Of a stretch of 56,108 nt of DNA, positions 43,879 to 52,561 are shown one piece after another. The stretch is from the NCBI GenBank assembly GCA_022826665.1, contig JAJDUK010000060.1, positions 1-56,108 of the forward strand, written 5' to 3'. The first letter of the stretch is position 1; every line of letters begins with the position of its first letter. The position numbers were made by a program, and so were the translations under genes. The stretch is from Alphaproteobacteria bacterium. GTDB lineage: Bacteria > Pseudomonadota > Alphaproteobacteria > UBA828. The notes under the pieces were generated by a model, which saw only the letters and a list, made by a program, of their open reading frames with translations, did not search any database and had not been told where the DNA came from.

Positions 43879-45018
43879 TCAGGTTTCGTCGTCCAGCATC
43901 CCTTCGGTGGCCGCGCGGAAGCCGAGCTCGGGCACCTGGGGCGACCAGAAATCGATGGCATAGTCAGGCGGGACGATGCCGGGCTTGATGGTGTTGCAGC
44001 CCGCCGCGAACTCCTCCGCCGTGCCGTTCTCGCAGAGCTTCACGTTGTCCTGCGTGACCTCGACCCCGGTGTACCACCTGAGATGCGGCACGTCCTCGTT
44101 GCCGTCGAGCACCTCCATGGCGGTCTTGAAGGTGTAGGAAACCGCCCAGAGGCCGGAGCCGATGGACTGGCCCGTCTTGCCGAGCGCGCCTTCGATCCCG
44201 GAATCGACCGGCAGCATCTGCAGCCGGTTGCCGTTGGCCGACTCACCGGCACACGGAATGATCGGATTGTCGGGCCACCAGCCGTCCTCCACCTGCATCT
44301 GGGAGACCGTGTAGCAACCGGTCTGCGCCACGATGCCGTCGATGTCGGCCCAGCTCTTGGTGGCCAGCAGCTCGCGCATCTTGAGGCGGGCTTCGGAGTG
44401 GCTCCACATGCCCACGAGCTCGGCCAGCACGTTGACATCGGGGTGCCGTTCCACGGCCTGCTTGAAGCCCTTGTGGTGGTCCTCGCCGTAGGAGACGCCG
44501 GGCACGCCGGTGATCGCGACGATGTTGCCCTTGCCGCCCATCTGGTCGATCACGTACTGGGTGCGGTAGTCGCCGAGCGCTACGCCGTCGATCTTCACGA
44601 CATAGGCGCAGGGCTCGGTCACGCCGTTGATCACGGCCACGACCACGCCCTTGTTGCACGCGTTCCTGATGACCTTGTTGAGCGCCGTCGGCGAGATCGG
44701 GAAGGCCACGATGGCATCCGCGCCGGCCGCGATCATCGCGTTCATCTGCTGGATCTGCTTCTGCGCGTCGGGGCCCGAGGCCTGAACCCGCAGCTCCACC
44801 CGATCGCGATACTGCGGCGCCTTGGCCATGGCGATGACGGTGTTCTTGGCCTCCGTCTGCCAGGCGTTGCCGACATAGCTCATGCTGTAATAGACGAGGA
44901 ACTTGCCGTCCTCGGTCTTGGCCTCGGCCTTGTCGGCGGTCACGCTGGCGGCGAGTGCTATGCCCGCGCCGGCAGCAATCGCCCAGCGGGCGAGGCGTTT
45001 CGTTGCCCTGATTCTCAC
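43879..45018 (-). CDS. Periplasmic binding protein of the sugar/nucleoside-type ABC importer
   Basis: A 379-residue type I periplasmic binding protein (RbsB/Peripla_BP_4-like). A Sec signal peptide covers about residues 1-33 (LARWAIAAGAGIALAASVTADKAEA). The mature part opens with KFLVYYSMSYVGNAWQTEAKN and has the lobe-hinge patterns IAAGADAIVAFPISPTAL and GNIVAITGVPGVSYG. Start is GTG with GGGAGG upstream. It is the first gene of the importer operon and divergent from the CocE-type hydrolase, with a 149-bp shared region. The ligand is not predictable; sugars, purines and small cyclic compounds are all known for the family. Confidence 0.88.
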   Translation of the reverse strand: MRIRATKRLARWAIAAGAGIALAASVTADKAEAKTEDGKFLVYYSMSYVGNAWQTEAKNTVIAMAKAPQYRDRVELRVQASGPDAQKQIQQMNAMIAAGADAIVAFPISPTALNKVIRNACNKGVVVAVINGVTEPCAYVVKIDGVALGDYRTQYVIDQMGGKGNIVAITGVPGVSYGEDHHKGFKQAVERHPDVNVLAELVGMWSHSEARLKMRELLATKSWADIDGIVAQTGCYTVSQMQVEDGWWPDNPIIPCAGESANGNRLQMLPVDSGIEGALGKTGQSIGSGLWAVSYTFKTAMEVLDGNEDVPHLRWYTGVEVTQDNVKLCENGTAEEFAAGCNTIKPGIVPPDYAIDFWSPQVPELGFRAATEGMLDDET

Positions 45019-45167
45019 CTGTCTCCCTCCCTTGTTCGCTTTGCAAAACACCGGATGATCCTCGTCTTTAGAGTGTGCCGCCCGCAGCCGGGACGAGTCA
45101 ATTGCGGCCCGTTTCGACCGGCAGCCCAAGATGGGCTACGCTCCCGCGCCAGCAGGGAGGGGCGAAA

Positions 45168-46889
45168 ATGATGGACGCGCGTGAGGCCGCAGGCATCGTG
45201 GTCGAGACCGATGTCATGGTGCGGATGCGGGACGGCGTGCACCTCGCCTGCGACATCTACCGGCCGGCCTCGGGCGGGCCGGTTCCAGCCCTGGTCCAGC
45301 GCCAGCCCTACGACAAGCGCGTCGCCCAGACCTACGTCTACGACCACCCGGCGGTCTATGCGCGCCACGGCTATGCCGTGGTGATCGAGGACACCCGCGG
45401 GCGCTATGCCTCCGAGAGCGAGTTCTATCCGCTTCGCCTTGATGCCGAGGACGGCTACGACACCATCGAATGGTGCGCGGCGCAGTCCTGGTGCAACGGC
45501 CGGGTGGGGAGCTTCGGATTCTCCATTCCGGGTGTGAACCAGCTGCTCGCCGCCGCGCTCAAGCCCCCGCACCTCGCCGCCGCCGTGCCCGGCTTCTATC
45601 CGGGCGGCATGTACGAGGGCTTCACCCATGTGGGCGGCACCTTCGGGCTTGCGGCGGTGATGGACTGGGCGCTCATCCTCGCGGGCGACGCAGCGCGCAG
45701 GCGGAACGACAGGGAAGTGCTCAGTGCCCTCGGCGCGGCGCAGGCGGCCTGCGGCCGCTGGCCGGCGGCGCTCGGGCTCAGGGACATCCCTTTCCTGGAG
45801 ACGCCGGACCTCATGCCTTTCCTCAAGGACTACGTGGATCACCCCGCCCACGATGCCTATTGGCAGGAATGGGAGCTCGCGCCCCGGCTCGGGCAGATCG
45901 ACGTGCCCTGCCTCCACGTCAGCGGCTGGTACGACAGCTTCATCCCGCAGACCATCGCGGCCTACGAAGCACTGAGCGCCGCCGGCCGGGCCGAGCACCG
46001 GCTGATCGTCGGCCCCTGGTATCACATCCCGTGGACCCAGCAGGTCGGCGCCATCGACTTCGGTGACGAGGCGAAGAACACTGTCAGCGTCTACGAGCGT
46101 GCCTGGTTCGACGCCTGGCTGAAGGACGACCGCTCCGCGCTGGAGGCGCTGCCGCCCGTGCGCCTCTTCGTCACCGGCGAGAATCGTTGGCTCGACGCCG
46201 ATGCCTGGCCGCTCGCAGGCACGGGCTCCGAGCGCTGGTACCTGCACAGCGGCGGCCGCGCCAACTCGCTGAGCGGGGACGGGACGCTTGACCGGGAAGC
46301 GCCGGGCGACGAGGCGCCGGATTTCTTCATCTACAACCCGTTCGATCCGGTGCCGAGCATGGGCGGCCATTCCTGCTGCCTGCCGCAGACCGCACCCATG
46401 GGGCCCATGGACCAGCGCCCCGTGGAGTATCGTAACGACGTGCTGGTCTACACGTCGGCGCCGCTGGAGACGCGCTACTTCGCCGCCGGCCCTGTCACGG
46501 CGCGGCTGAGTGCCGCGACCAGCGCCGCCGATACCGATTTCACGGTCAAGCTCTGCGACGTGGAGCCCGACGGGTGTTCGATCAACCTGTTCGAGGGTGT
46601 GATCCGGGGCCGCTTCCGCGAGAGCCGGGAGCGCGAGGTGCCGCTGGAGCCCCACAGGGTCTACGAGTTCGCCATCGATATCGGCGTGATCTGCCACGTC
46701 TTCCGCGCCGGGCATCGCGTCCGGGTCGAGGTGTCGAGCAGCAACTACCCGGCCTTCGACCGCAACCCCAACACCGGCGGGCCCATCGGCTCCGAGCACG
46801 CCTTCGACCTCCAGCCCGCGCATCAGACCGTGTTCCACGATGGGGCCCGCCCATCATTCATCGACCTGCCCGTCATCCGGCGCCCCTGA
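45168..46889 (+). CDS. CocE/NonD-family hydrolase (X-Pro dipeptidyl-peptidase S15 type)
   Basis: A 573-residue alpha/beta-hydrolase with a C-terminal jelly-roll domain (about 400-573). Ser119 in SFGFSIPG is the expected nucleophile. The usual GxSYxG context reads GFSIPG, so the residue after Ser is Ile rather than Tyr, the residue that contributes to the oxyanion hole in CocE. A conserved EDTRGRYAS segment lies upstream of it. Family members cleave cocaine-type esters, glutaryl amides or Xaa-Pro peptides. The ATG is preceded by AGGGAGGGG. It is followed 22 bp later by the triple-RidA gene, probably cotranscribed. No signal peptide is evident. Confidence 0.87.
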   Translation: MMDAREAAGIVVETDVMVRMRDGVHLACDIYRPASGGPVPALVQRQPYDKRVAQTYVYDHPAVYARHGYAVVIEDTRGRYASESEFYPLRLDAEDGYDTIEWCAAQSWCNGRVGSFGFSIPGVNQLLAAALKPPHLAAAVPGFYPGGMYEGFTHVGGTFGLAAVMDWALILAGDAARRRNDREVLSALGAAQAACGRWPAALGLRDIPFLETPDLMPFLKDYVDHPAHDAYWQEWELAPRLGQIDVPCLHVSGWYDSFIPQTIAAYEALSAAGRAEHRLIVGPWYHIPWTQQVGAIDFGDEAKNTVSVYERAWFDAWLKDDRSALEALPPVRLFVTGENRWLDADAWPLAGTGSERWYLHSGGRANSLSGDGTLDREAPGDEAPDFFIYNPFDPVPSMGGHSCCLPQTAPMGPMDQRPVEYRNDVLVYTSAPLETRYFAAGPVTARLSAATSAADTDFTVKLCDVEPDGCSINLFEGVIRGRFRESREREVPLEPHRVYEFAIDIGVICHVFRAGHRVRVEVSSSNYPAFDRNPNTGGPIGSEHAFDLQPAHQTVFHDGARPSFIDLPVIRRP

Positions 46890-46911
46890 CCGCCCAGAGG
46901 AGGATCAACCG

Positions 46912-48105
46912 ATGGCCGACGATCGTACTTTTCTTACGCCCGCGAGCGAAGCCTGGATGAGCGGCCGGCCGGCCTCGGCGGCAGTCAGGGTCGGCGACCT
47001 CCTGTTCCTCTCGGGCCAGGGGAGCGTGACCGACGACGGCCGGGTGACGGCCGCGGGCGACGTCGGGGCCCAGGCGCGGAATGCCTTCGCCAGGGCCAGC
47101 GCGGTGCTGGAGGCGGCGGGCGCGGGCATCGACGACGTGCTCGACGTGATGACCTTCCACAGGGACCCGCGCACGATGGACGCCGTCTTCGACGTCGGCC
47201 GCGAGGTGCTCTCCGCCCCCTACCCGGCGTGGACCGCCCTCGGCATGGTGGGAGGGCACGATCCGGGTCTCGAGGTGGTGGTGCGGATGGTCGCCCACGT
47301 GGGTGCTGGCGAGAAGCAGGGCGTCACTCCGGCGGGTTTCGGCTGGGCCGAGGGCCTGCCCCTGTCGGCCGCCTGCCGCAAGGGCGATTACCTATTCACC
47401 AGCGGTATCGTCGCCGCCGACGATGGCGGCGCCGTGGTGGCGCCCGCCAACCACATGGCGCAGGCGCGCTTCTGCTACGACCGGCTCAAGGACGTGATGC
47501 AGGCGGCGGGCGGCTCGCTCGACGATATCGTCGACATGATCTGCTTCAATCACGACGCCCGCGGCATGGACGCTGCGGTGGATACTTGGTGCAACGAGAC
47601 CGTCGAGGGGCTGCCCATCGGCGAGGCCACGTCCTACACCGCGATCGGGATGACCGGCCTCCATCGGATGGGCCAGGTCGGCTGCTACCGGGCCATCGCG
47701 GACTTCAGCGAAGGCCCCCGCGTCGCGCACAATCTGCCGAGCATCCACTGGCACGACCAGCGCATCTCTGGCGCGAGCCGCAAGAAGAGCGGGCGGCTCA
47801 TCGGCATCTCAGGCCAGGTCGCCTCGGACGGGCAGCAGAACATCATCGCGCGGGGCGACGTTGCCTCCCAGGCGCACTACTGCTTCGGCCAGATTCGGGG
47901 CGTGCTGGAGAAGCACGGCGCGAGCCTCGACGACATCGTCGAGATCGTCTCCTTCCACAAGGACCCCAGAGCCTGGGAGACCGTAATGGCCGTGGGCAGC
48001 CAGCTGTTCCAATCGGGCCGCGGCCCGGCCTGGACGCCCATCGGCTGCACCGGCCTCTACCTCGAAGGCTACCTGCACGAAATCTACGCGATCGCGATGG
48101 TGTGA
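46912..48105 (+). CDS. Three tandem RidA (YjgF/YER057c/UK114) domains in one chain
   Basis: A 397-residue protein built of three Rid domains. The same internal motif appears three times: IDDVLDVMTFHRDPR (from 73), LDDIVDMICFNHDAR (from 203) and LDDIVEIVSFHKDPR (from 340). RidA proteins are homotrimers whose active sites lie between subunits, so this could be a single-chain trimer. The arginine needed for imine deamination (PAR) is PAW in domains 1 and 3 and Tyr-like in domain 2, which places it among non-deaminating Rid4-7-type proteins. AGAGGAGGA precedes the ATG. The likely role is in the pathway of the adjacent hydrolase and importer. Confidence 0.88.
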   Translation: MADDRTFLTPASEAWMSGRPASAAVRVGDLLFLSGQGSVTDDGRVTAAGDVGAQARNAFARASAVLEAAGAGIDDVLDVMTFHRDPRTMDAVFDVGREVLSAPYPAWTALGMVGGHDPGLEVVVRMVAHVGAGEKQGVTPAGFGWAEGLPLSAACRKGDYLFTSGIVAADDGGAVVAPANHMAQARFCYDRLKDVMQAAGGSLDDIVDMICFNHDARGMDAAVDTWCNETVEGLPIGEATSYTAIGMTGLHRMGQVGCYRAIADFSEGPRVAHNLPSIHWHDQRISGASRKKSGRLIGISGQVASDGQQNIIARGDVASQAHYCFGQIRGVLEKHGASLDDIVEIVSFHKDPRAWETVMAVGSQLFQSGRGPAWTPIGCTGLYLEGYLHEIYAIAMV

Positions 48106-48149
48106 ACGGGGCGGTCCGCGCCAAATGAGGAGCGGCCCTCGCAAATCCG

Positions 48150-48659
48150 TCAGCCGCGCATGTTTCCAAAGGCAAGAAGACCCGTCAGGAAGGTATCCGC
48201 CTGAACACTCCTGCGGACACTGGACCAGTCCGAAAACGCCTGTTCCGCCTGGCCAATCAAGTCGAGAGCCTCGCGGCGCGTAAAGCGATGCCCCGGATCG
48301 TAGTCCGCTTGGTGGCGGGCCTCCTGAAGTTCGACGAGCGCGCCCGCAACCCGGACGAGTTCCGGTTGCAACGCTTGGCCACCCAACGCGGGAGAGAGCT
48401 TTGGCGACACGTTGCAATCGGAAAACTGCTGGGCGACTTGTCTCATTGCGGCATGGCCGAACGCTCGCGCTAGGCAGCGTCGGAGAGCGACCCGGTCGCT
48501 GCCGCGAAGCATGCGCTTTGTCGCTTCGTCGACCAGCAGATGAAAGAGGGCGTAGTAGGACGCCGAAATCGCTCGGCGCAGGCTCGCTTGCAACGGCCGC
48601 CGCGGTTCCTTGACGGCGAGCTGTCGGGCTTGACGCAACAAATCAACGTGCAGGCTCAC
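48150..48659 (-). CDS. HEPN-like (UPF0332-type) helical protein
   Basis: A 169-residue, mostly helical protein. The segments LRRAISASYYALFHLLVDEATKRML (about 27-51) and EARHQADYDPGHRFTRREALDLIGQAEQAF (about 113-142) resemble HEPN/UPF0332 proteins, whose RxxADY region carries the candidate ribonuclease residues. HEPN proteins are often toxins or RNA-binding partners in two-gene modules. The GTG start lies 5 bp after the stop of the small upstream gene, whose end contains GGAGG, so they are coupled. Real function unproven; the family call is by eye. Confidence 0.6.
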   Translation of the reverse strand: MSLHVDLLRQARQLAVKEPRRPLQASLRRAISASYYALFHLLVDEATKRMLRGSDRVALRRCLARAFGHAAMRQVAQQFSDCNVSPKLSPALGGQALQPELVRVAGALVELQEARHQADYDPGHRFTRREALDLIGQAEQAFSDWSSVRRSVQADTFLTGLLAFGNMRG

Positions 48660-48664
48660 GAGAC

Positions 48665-48934
48665 TTAGGCTGCCTCCGAAGCCCCTCGGAAGCGAACATA
48701 GACCCAGATTGCAGACTCGGTTTCGCGGCGGACGAGATCGCGCACCATGTCCCGCAGCCGGGATCGAGTCTCGAAATCCACCTCTTCGTCCGTGAGATAA
48801 CCCCACACCCACACGGCGGGGGCGTCAGTAGAGTCGACCCCGGTTTCCACTTCCCAGCCGCTGACCGGGGTCGGAAGATTCCGCAGCGTTCCCAGCGCCG
48901 ACTCGATGTTGGCTGCCGTGATTTTCATCTCCAT
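48665..48934 (-). CDS. Small conserved-looking protein paired with HEPN-like gene
   Basis: An 89-residue protein of unknown family. It has an N-terminal ITAANIESALGTLRNLP helix, a central strand pair (VWVWGYL) and a basic helix RLRDMVRDLVRRE, ending WVYVRFRGASE. Alternating strand-helix composition would suit a small antitoxin or nucleotidyltransferase-like partner, but no catalytic motif is visible. It sits directly upstream of the HEPN-like gene. Start uncertain among GTG 48937, ATG 48934 and ATG 48928. A small palindrome lies 11 bp upstream. Confidence 0.55.
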   Translation of the reverse strand: MEMKITAANIESALGTLRNLPTPVSGWEVETGVDSTDAPAVWVWGYLTDEEVDFETRSRLRDMVRDLVRRETESAIWVYVRFRGASEAA

Positions 48935-48945
48935 CACCTGATGGA

Positions 48946-48959
48946 CGTTGCAAACAACG
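48946..48959. promoter_or_regulatory. Small palindrome upstream of the HEPN-like module
   Basis: CGTTG-CAAA-CAACG, a perfect 5-bp inverted repeat with 4-base spacer, lies 11 bp before the start of the small gene. It is a possible operator, but short enough to be chance. Confidence 0.3.
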
Positions 48960-49118
48960 CGCCCTTCGAGTGAACGATACCGGGAGACCGAGGTTCAGTG
49001 AACTGCGAATGACCGGCGCTGCCCTTCTTCCTTCGAATTTGCTGTGCCTTCTCCGAACCTCTTCCACCGTGGCACTATCACTCGTCGCGCCGCTGCGGCG
49101 CCTACCAAGGAGAAACCG

Positions 49119-49508
49119 ATGATCACGCTTCATAATCCGGATACGGTCGTGGCGGCCGCGTCGTTCTACAGTCAGGCGGCGGAGGTGGGGCCCGGCAAGC
49201 GCTGGCTCCACATCTCGGGACAGGTGGGCGCCGCGCCCGACGGCATATTGGCGCAGGGCTTCGAGGCGCAGGGCGACCAGGTTTGGCGCAACATCGAAGC
49301 CCTGCTCGCTGCCGCCGACATGACGATGGAGAACCTGGTAATCGTGCGGGCGCTGCTGGTGGATCGCGCCCACCTCGGGGCCTATCGGGAGATCAGGGAC
49401 CGCCACCTGCAAGGCCACCAGGCGGCGTCGACGCTCCTGATCGTGGCCGGCCTCGCCGACGAGCGCTGGCTGATCGAGATCGAGGCACTGGCCGCCGCCG
49501 ACACCTGA
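49119..49508 (+). CDS. Single-domain RidA-family protein
   Basis: A 129-residue Rid protein (HISGQVGAAPDG, ENLVIVRALLVDRAHL, WLIEIEALAAAD). The catalytic arginine position reads HQAAST rather than PxRS, so like the triple-domain protein it lacks the deaminase arginine. AAGGAG lies 6-7 bases before the ATG. The TGA stop directly abuts the stop of the convergent ABC ATPase with no base between. An active trimer is expected from the family. Confidence 0.85.
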   Translation: MITLHNPDTVVAAASFYSQAAEVGPGKRWLHISGQVGAAPDGILAQGFEAQGDQVWRNIEALLAAADMTMENLVIVRALLVDRAHLGAYREIRDRHLQGHQAASTLLIVAGLADERWLIEIEALAAADT

Positions 49509-50678
49509 TCAGGCGGCGTCGGCTTCCTCGCCCGAACCCGCGCCCGCGCCGTTCTCGGCCGAGGTGATGGCGCACTCGGATTCCCGCCACCAGAGCGCCT
49601 CCAGATCGGTGACATCGACGCCACGATCCCAGATACGCGCCTTGACCGGGCCGATGTCGGTATCGAGGGTCTGGTCAAGGTACTTGCCCTTGTAGATCGT
49701 CGCCCCGCTGGTGCAGGGCAGCGCGTTGACGCCGGGCTCGTCGACGGTCGCACCGCGCGGTGCGAGCCTGATTCGCTCCGCCCGCACAGCGACGCAGGCG
49801 GGCGCGCCTCTCTCGGCCAGACCGGTGCCGCTCCAGGCGCCGCTGATCACGTGTCCACCGATGCGCACGCTGGCCGTGCCGTTCTGCACGCTCTCGATGG
49901 TCCCTTCCAGCAGGTTCTCCACCCCCATGAAGTCCGCGACGAAGCGGCTCGCAGGCCGGTCGAAGAGGTCGGTGGGCGGCCCTTCCTGCACGATGCGCCC
50001 GCGCCGCATCAGGATGATCCGGTCGCTCATGGTGAGCGCCTCTTCCTGACTGTGGGTGACGTATATGAAGGTGAGGCCGAGCTTCTCGTGGAGGTCGAGG
50101 AGTTCGACCTGCATGTCGACGCGGAGCTTCTCGTCGAGCGCGCCGAGCGGCTCGTCGAGCAGCAGGATCGCGGGCTGCGTCACCAGCGCGCGGGCCAGCG
50201 CCACCCGCTGGCGCTCGCCGCCGGAGAGCTGATGGACGCGGCGGCCGTACTTGTCCAGCAGGCGGACCAGGGCGAGCGCGTCCTCCGCACGCTTGCGGCG
50301 CTGATCCCTGTCGATGCCGCGCACACGCAGCCCGTACTCGACGTTCTGCCCGACCGACATGTGGGGGAAGAGCGCGTAGTGCTGGAACACGGTGGTGCAG
50401 TTGCGGCGCGAAGCCGGGATGGCCGAGACGTCCTCGCCGTCGATGGCGATACGCGCGATCCGGGTCGGGCGCTCGAGTCCGGCGACGATTCTGAGCAGCG
50501 TCGTCTTGCCTGAACCGCTTTCTCCCAGCAGGGTGAGGAACTCGCCCCGCCGCGCCGTGATCGACACGTCGTCGAGCGCGACCACATCGCCGAAACGGTG
50601 GGTCGCGTGCTCCACATGAAGGATCTGATCGCCATTGCCGACGGCGGCGCGCGGCACGGTCACGTCACTGTTTGCCAT
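49509..50678 (-). CDS. Spermidine/putrescine-type ABC transporter ATPase (PotA-like)
   Basis: A 389-residue ATPase with canonical Walker A (GESGSGKTT), Q-loop (VFQHYALF), signature (LSGGERQ), Walker B ([12 protein letters not shown]) and H-loop (YVTHSQ), plus a C-terminal TOBE_2 domain. The start is ATG 50678, preceded by GGAGGAGG; an earlier in-frame ATG lacks one. It is the last gene of the operon binding protein-permease-permease-ATPase, and overlaps the end of the permease gene by 14 bp. The ligand is probably a polyamine or similar cation, but opine or amino-acid-type ligands are possible. Confidence 0.87.
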   Translation of the reverse strand: MANSDVTVPRAAVGNGDQILHVEHATHRFGDVVALDDVSITARRGEFLTLLGESGSGKTTLLRIVAGLERPTRIARIAIDGEDVSAIPASRRNCTTVFQHYALFPHMSVGQNVEYGLRVRGIDRDQRRKRAEDALALVRLLDKYGRRVHQLSGGERQRVALARALVTQPAILLLDEPLGALDEKLRVDMQVELLDLHEKLGLTFIYVTHSQEEALTMSDRIILMRRGRIVQEGPPTDLFDRPASRFVADFMGVENLLEGTIESVQNGTASVRIGGHVISGAWSGTGLAERGAPACVAVRAERIRLAPRGATVDEPGVNALPCTSGATIYKGKYLDQTLDTDIGPVKARIWDRGVDVTDLEALWWRESECAITSAENGAGAGSGEEADAA

Positions 50679-51567
50679 CTTTGCCTCCTCCGAAGGCAAG
50701 CTTGATCGCGAGGAAGGTCAACCCGATGCTCACGATCGTCACCAGCGTACTCATCGCATAGATCAGCGGCACGGTCGTGTTGTGTGCCCCCGATTGTATC
50801 CACAGATAGAGCGGTAGTGTGTCTTGGCCCGCACGCATGAAGATGCTGAAGGGCAGCTCGTTGAACGATAGCAGGAAGCCGAAGAAGCCTGCCGCGAAGA
50901 TACCGGGCTTCAGGATCGGCACCTCGATTTGCCAGAAGCGCTGCCAGCGGCTCGCGCCAAGGTCTTCGGCGGCCTCCATCAGCCGCGTGTCGAAGCGCGA
51001 AGCCACCACCAGCATCGCCAGCAGCGCGAAGGGGAAGGCCCAGACGAAATGGGCCAGCGCCAGCGACCACACGCCCATCTTCACGTTGATTACGAGGCGA
51101 TACCACATGAAGAGCCCGACGCCGGCGACGATACCCGGCACCATTAGCGGCATGAGAAAGCCGATGAGCAGCGGCCCGCGCCGCTTCACCCGGGGCAGCA
51201 CCGGCCCCACGATTAGTGCGCCGATCACGCACGCCGCCGAGGTGGCGAAGGCAAGTCCGATCGAGAGCAGCAGCGGATCGCCGACCCGGAAGTTGCTGCC
51301 GTAGGCCTCGCCGTCGCGCTGGGCGATGTCGGCGTAGATCACGTCCTCGTACCAGGTGAGCGTCCACTCGCCGGGAATACCCGTGAGCGGCTCGCCGCTG
51401 ATGGAGAGGATCATCAGCCAGACGATCGGCAGATAGAGGATGAAGAGCACCCCGTAGCCGAAGAAGAGGCCGGTGCCCCGCGGCAGGCCGTCCATGAAAC
51501 GCCGCCAGAACGGCGGGCGCACCTGCGCATAGGTAATCGTTTCGGAGGCGTGCGCGGTCATCGTCAT
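50665..51567 (-). CDS. PotC-like ABC permease
   Basis: A 300-residue inner-membrane permease of the spermidine/putrescine class with six predicted helices and the EAA loop (MEAAEDLGASRWQRFWQIEVP) that docks to the ATPase. It starts in an ATGA overlap with the upstream permease stop and ends inside the ATPase start region. It is thus translationally coupled at both ends. Confidence 0.87.
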   Translation of the reverse strand: MTMTAHASETITYAQVRPPFWRRFMDGLPRGTGLFFGYGVLFILYLPIVWLMILSISGEPLTGIPGEWTLTWYEDVIYADIAQRDGEAYGSNFRVGDPLLLSIGLAFATSAACVIGALIVGPVLPRVKRRGPLLIGFLMPLMVPGIVAGVGLFMWYRLVINVKMGVWSLALAHFVWAFPFALLAMLVVASRFDTRLMEAAEDLGASRWQRFWQIEVPILKPGIFAAGFFGFLLSFNELPFSIFMRAGQDTLPLYLWIQSGAHNTTVPLIYAMSTLVTIVSIGLTFLAIKLAFGGGKDGKQ

Positions 51568-52481
51568 CGGCGCAGGTTCGCGAAAACTTCGTTGAGCCCG
51601 CCCACCGGCTTGAGCGCAGCCCAGAGCAGGACCTGGAAGGCGAGCATGATACCCAGAACTACCGCCGCGAGCGCGGCCGCGACCAGGAAGTTCGAGACTC
51701 CGATCAGACTCTGAACTTGCGCGCTCAACATCAGCACGTTGTTGCCGCCCATGTGCTGCGCCACCACCGTGTCGCCCAGCATCGGGATGAAGGTGAAGAC
51801 GATGCCGGCGACGACGCCGGGCAGCGCGAGCGGGAAGATGACGTGCACGAGCGTCCTGAAGCGATTGGCGCCGAGGTCGTTGCTGGCTTCAAGGAAGTCG
51901 TTATCGATCAGGCTGATGGAGAGAAAGATCGGCCACACCATGGTAGGGAAGAAGGCGCCGAGGAAGCCAAAATGCACGGCGAACTCGGAGAAGATCAGCC
52001 AAGTCACGGGCTCGTCCACCGCGCCGGTCGCGAGCAGCGCCTGATTCACCACACCGTTGATGCCGAAGACCGAGCGCCAGACGATGACGCGCGCCGCCGG
52101 GCTCAGGAAGAACGGCACGGTGAGCGCGGTGAAGGTGAGGAGGCGCACCATGTTGTTCTTGCAGCCCTTCGCGAGCCAAAGCGCGAAGGGGAACGCGATC
52201 ATGAGTTCGATGAACGTGATCGTCGCCGCGATGCGCACCGAACGCGCGAGCAGATCGCTTCCGCCGTAGGAGAAGAACCGCTCGTATTGCAGGAAGGTGG
52301 GATCGAGGTTGATCCTGATCCCACGGCCCTGGAAAAACGAGACCAGGATGATGGCGAGCAGTGGGATAACGATGCCGCCGAACCAGACGACGGTGAAGCC
52401 CGAGAGCGACCAGACGCCTGCCGGCAAGCGCGGCAGCAGGCGGCGCATGACATCGTCGTTGGCGGTGAGCGTGGCGGCCAT
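51564..52481 (-). CDS. PotB-like ABC permease
   Basis: A 305-residue inner-membrane permease, partner of the PotC-like protein. About six hydrophobic helices are seen (for example VVWFGGIVIPLLAIILVSFF near 30-49). The EAA loop reads LEASNDLGANRFRTLVHVIFP. It follows the binding-protein gene with an 80-bp gap that holds a GC-rich hairpin. It is coupled to the downstream permease by an ATGA overlap. Confidence 0.87.
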   Translation of the reverse strand: MAATLTANDDVMRRLLPRLPAGVWSLSGFTVVWFGGIVIPLLAIILVSFFQGRGIRINLDPTFLQYERFFSYGGSDLLARSVRIAATITFIELMIAFPFALWLAKGCKNNMVRLLTFTALTVPFFLSPAARVIVWRSVFGINGVVNQALLATGAVDEPVTWLIFSEFAVHFGFLGAFFPTMVWPIFLSISLIDNDFLEASNDLGANRFRTLVHVIFPLALPGVVAGIVFTFIPMLGDTVVAQHMGGNNVLMLSAQVQSLIGVSNFLVAAALAAVVLGIMLAFQVLLWAALKPVGGLNEVFANLRR

Positions 52482-52504
52482 CCTAGCTAAGGCAAAATGG
52501 GCGA

Positions 52505-52539
52505 GGCCCGCCCCGCCCTCTCGTGGAGCGGGACGGGCC
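52505..52539 (-). terminator. Hairpin after the binding-protein gene (possible attenuator)
   Basis: 52505-52516 pairs with 52528-52539 over 12 positions. The single C-A mismatch on the plus strand becomes a G-U wobble in the minus-strand transcript, so the mRNA stem is complete, with an 11-nt loop. TTTT follows about 8 nt after it on the transcript. Its place mirrors the hairpin at 43800-43838. Confidence 0.55.
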
Positions 52540-52561
52540 CGGCCCGAATGCGCGCCGAACG

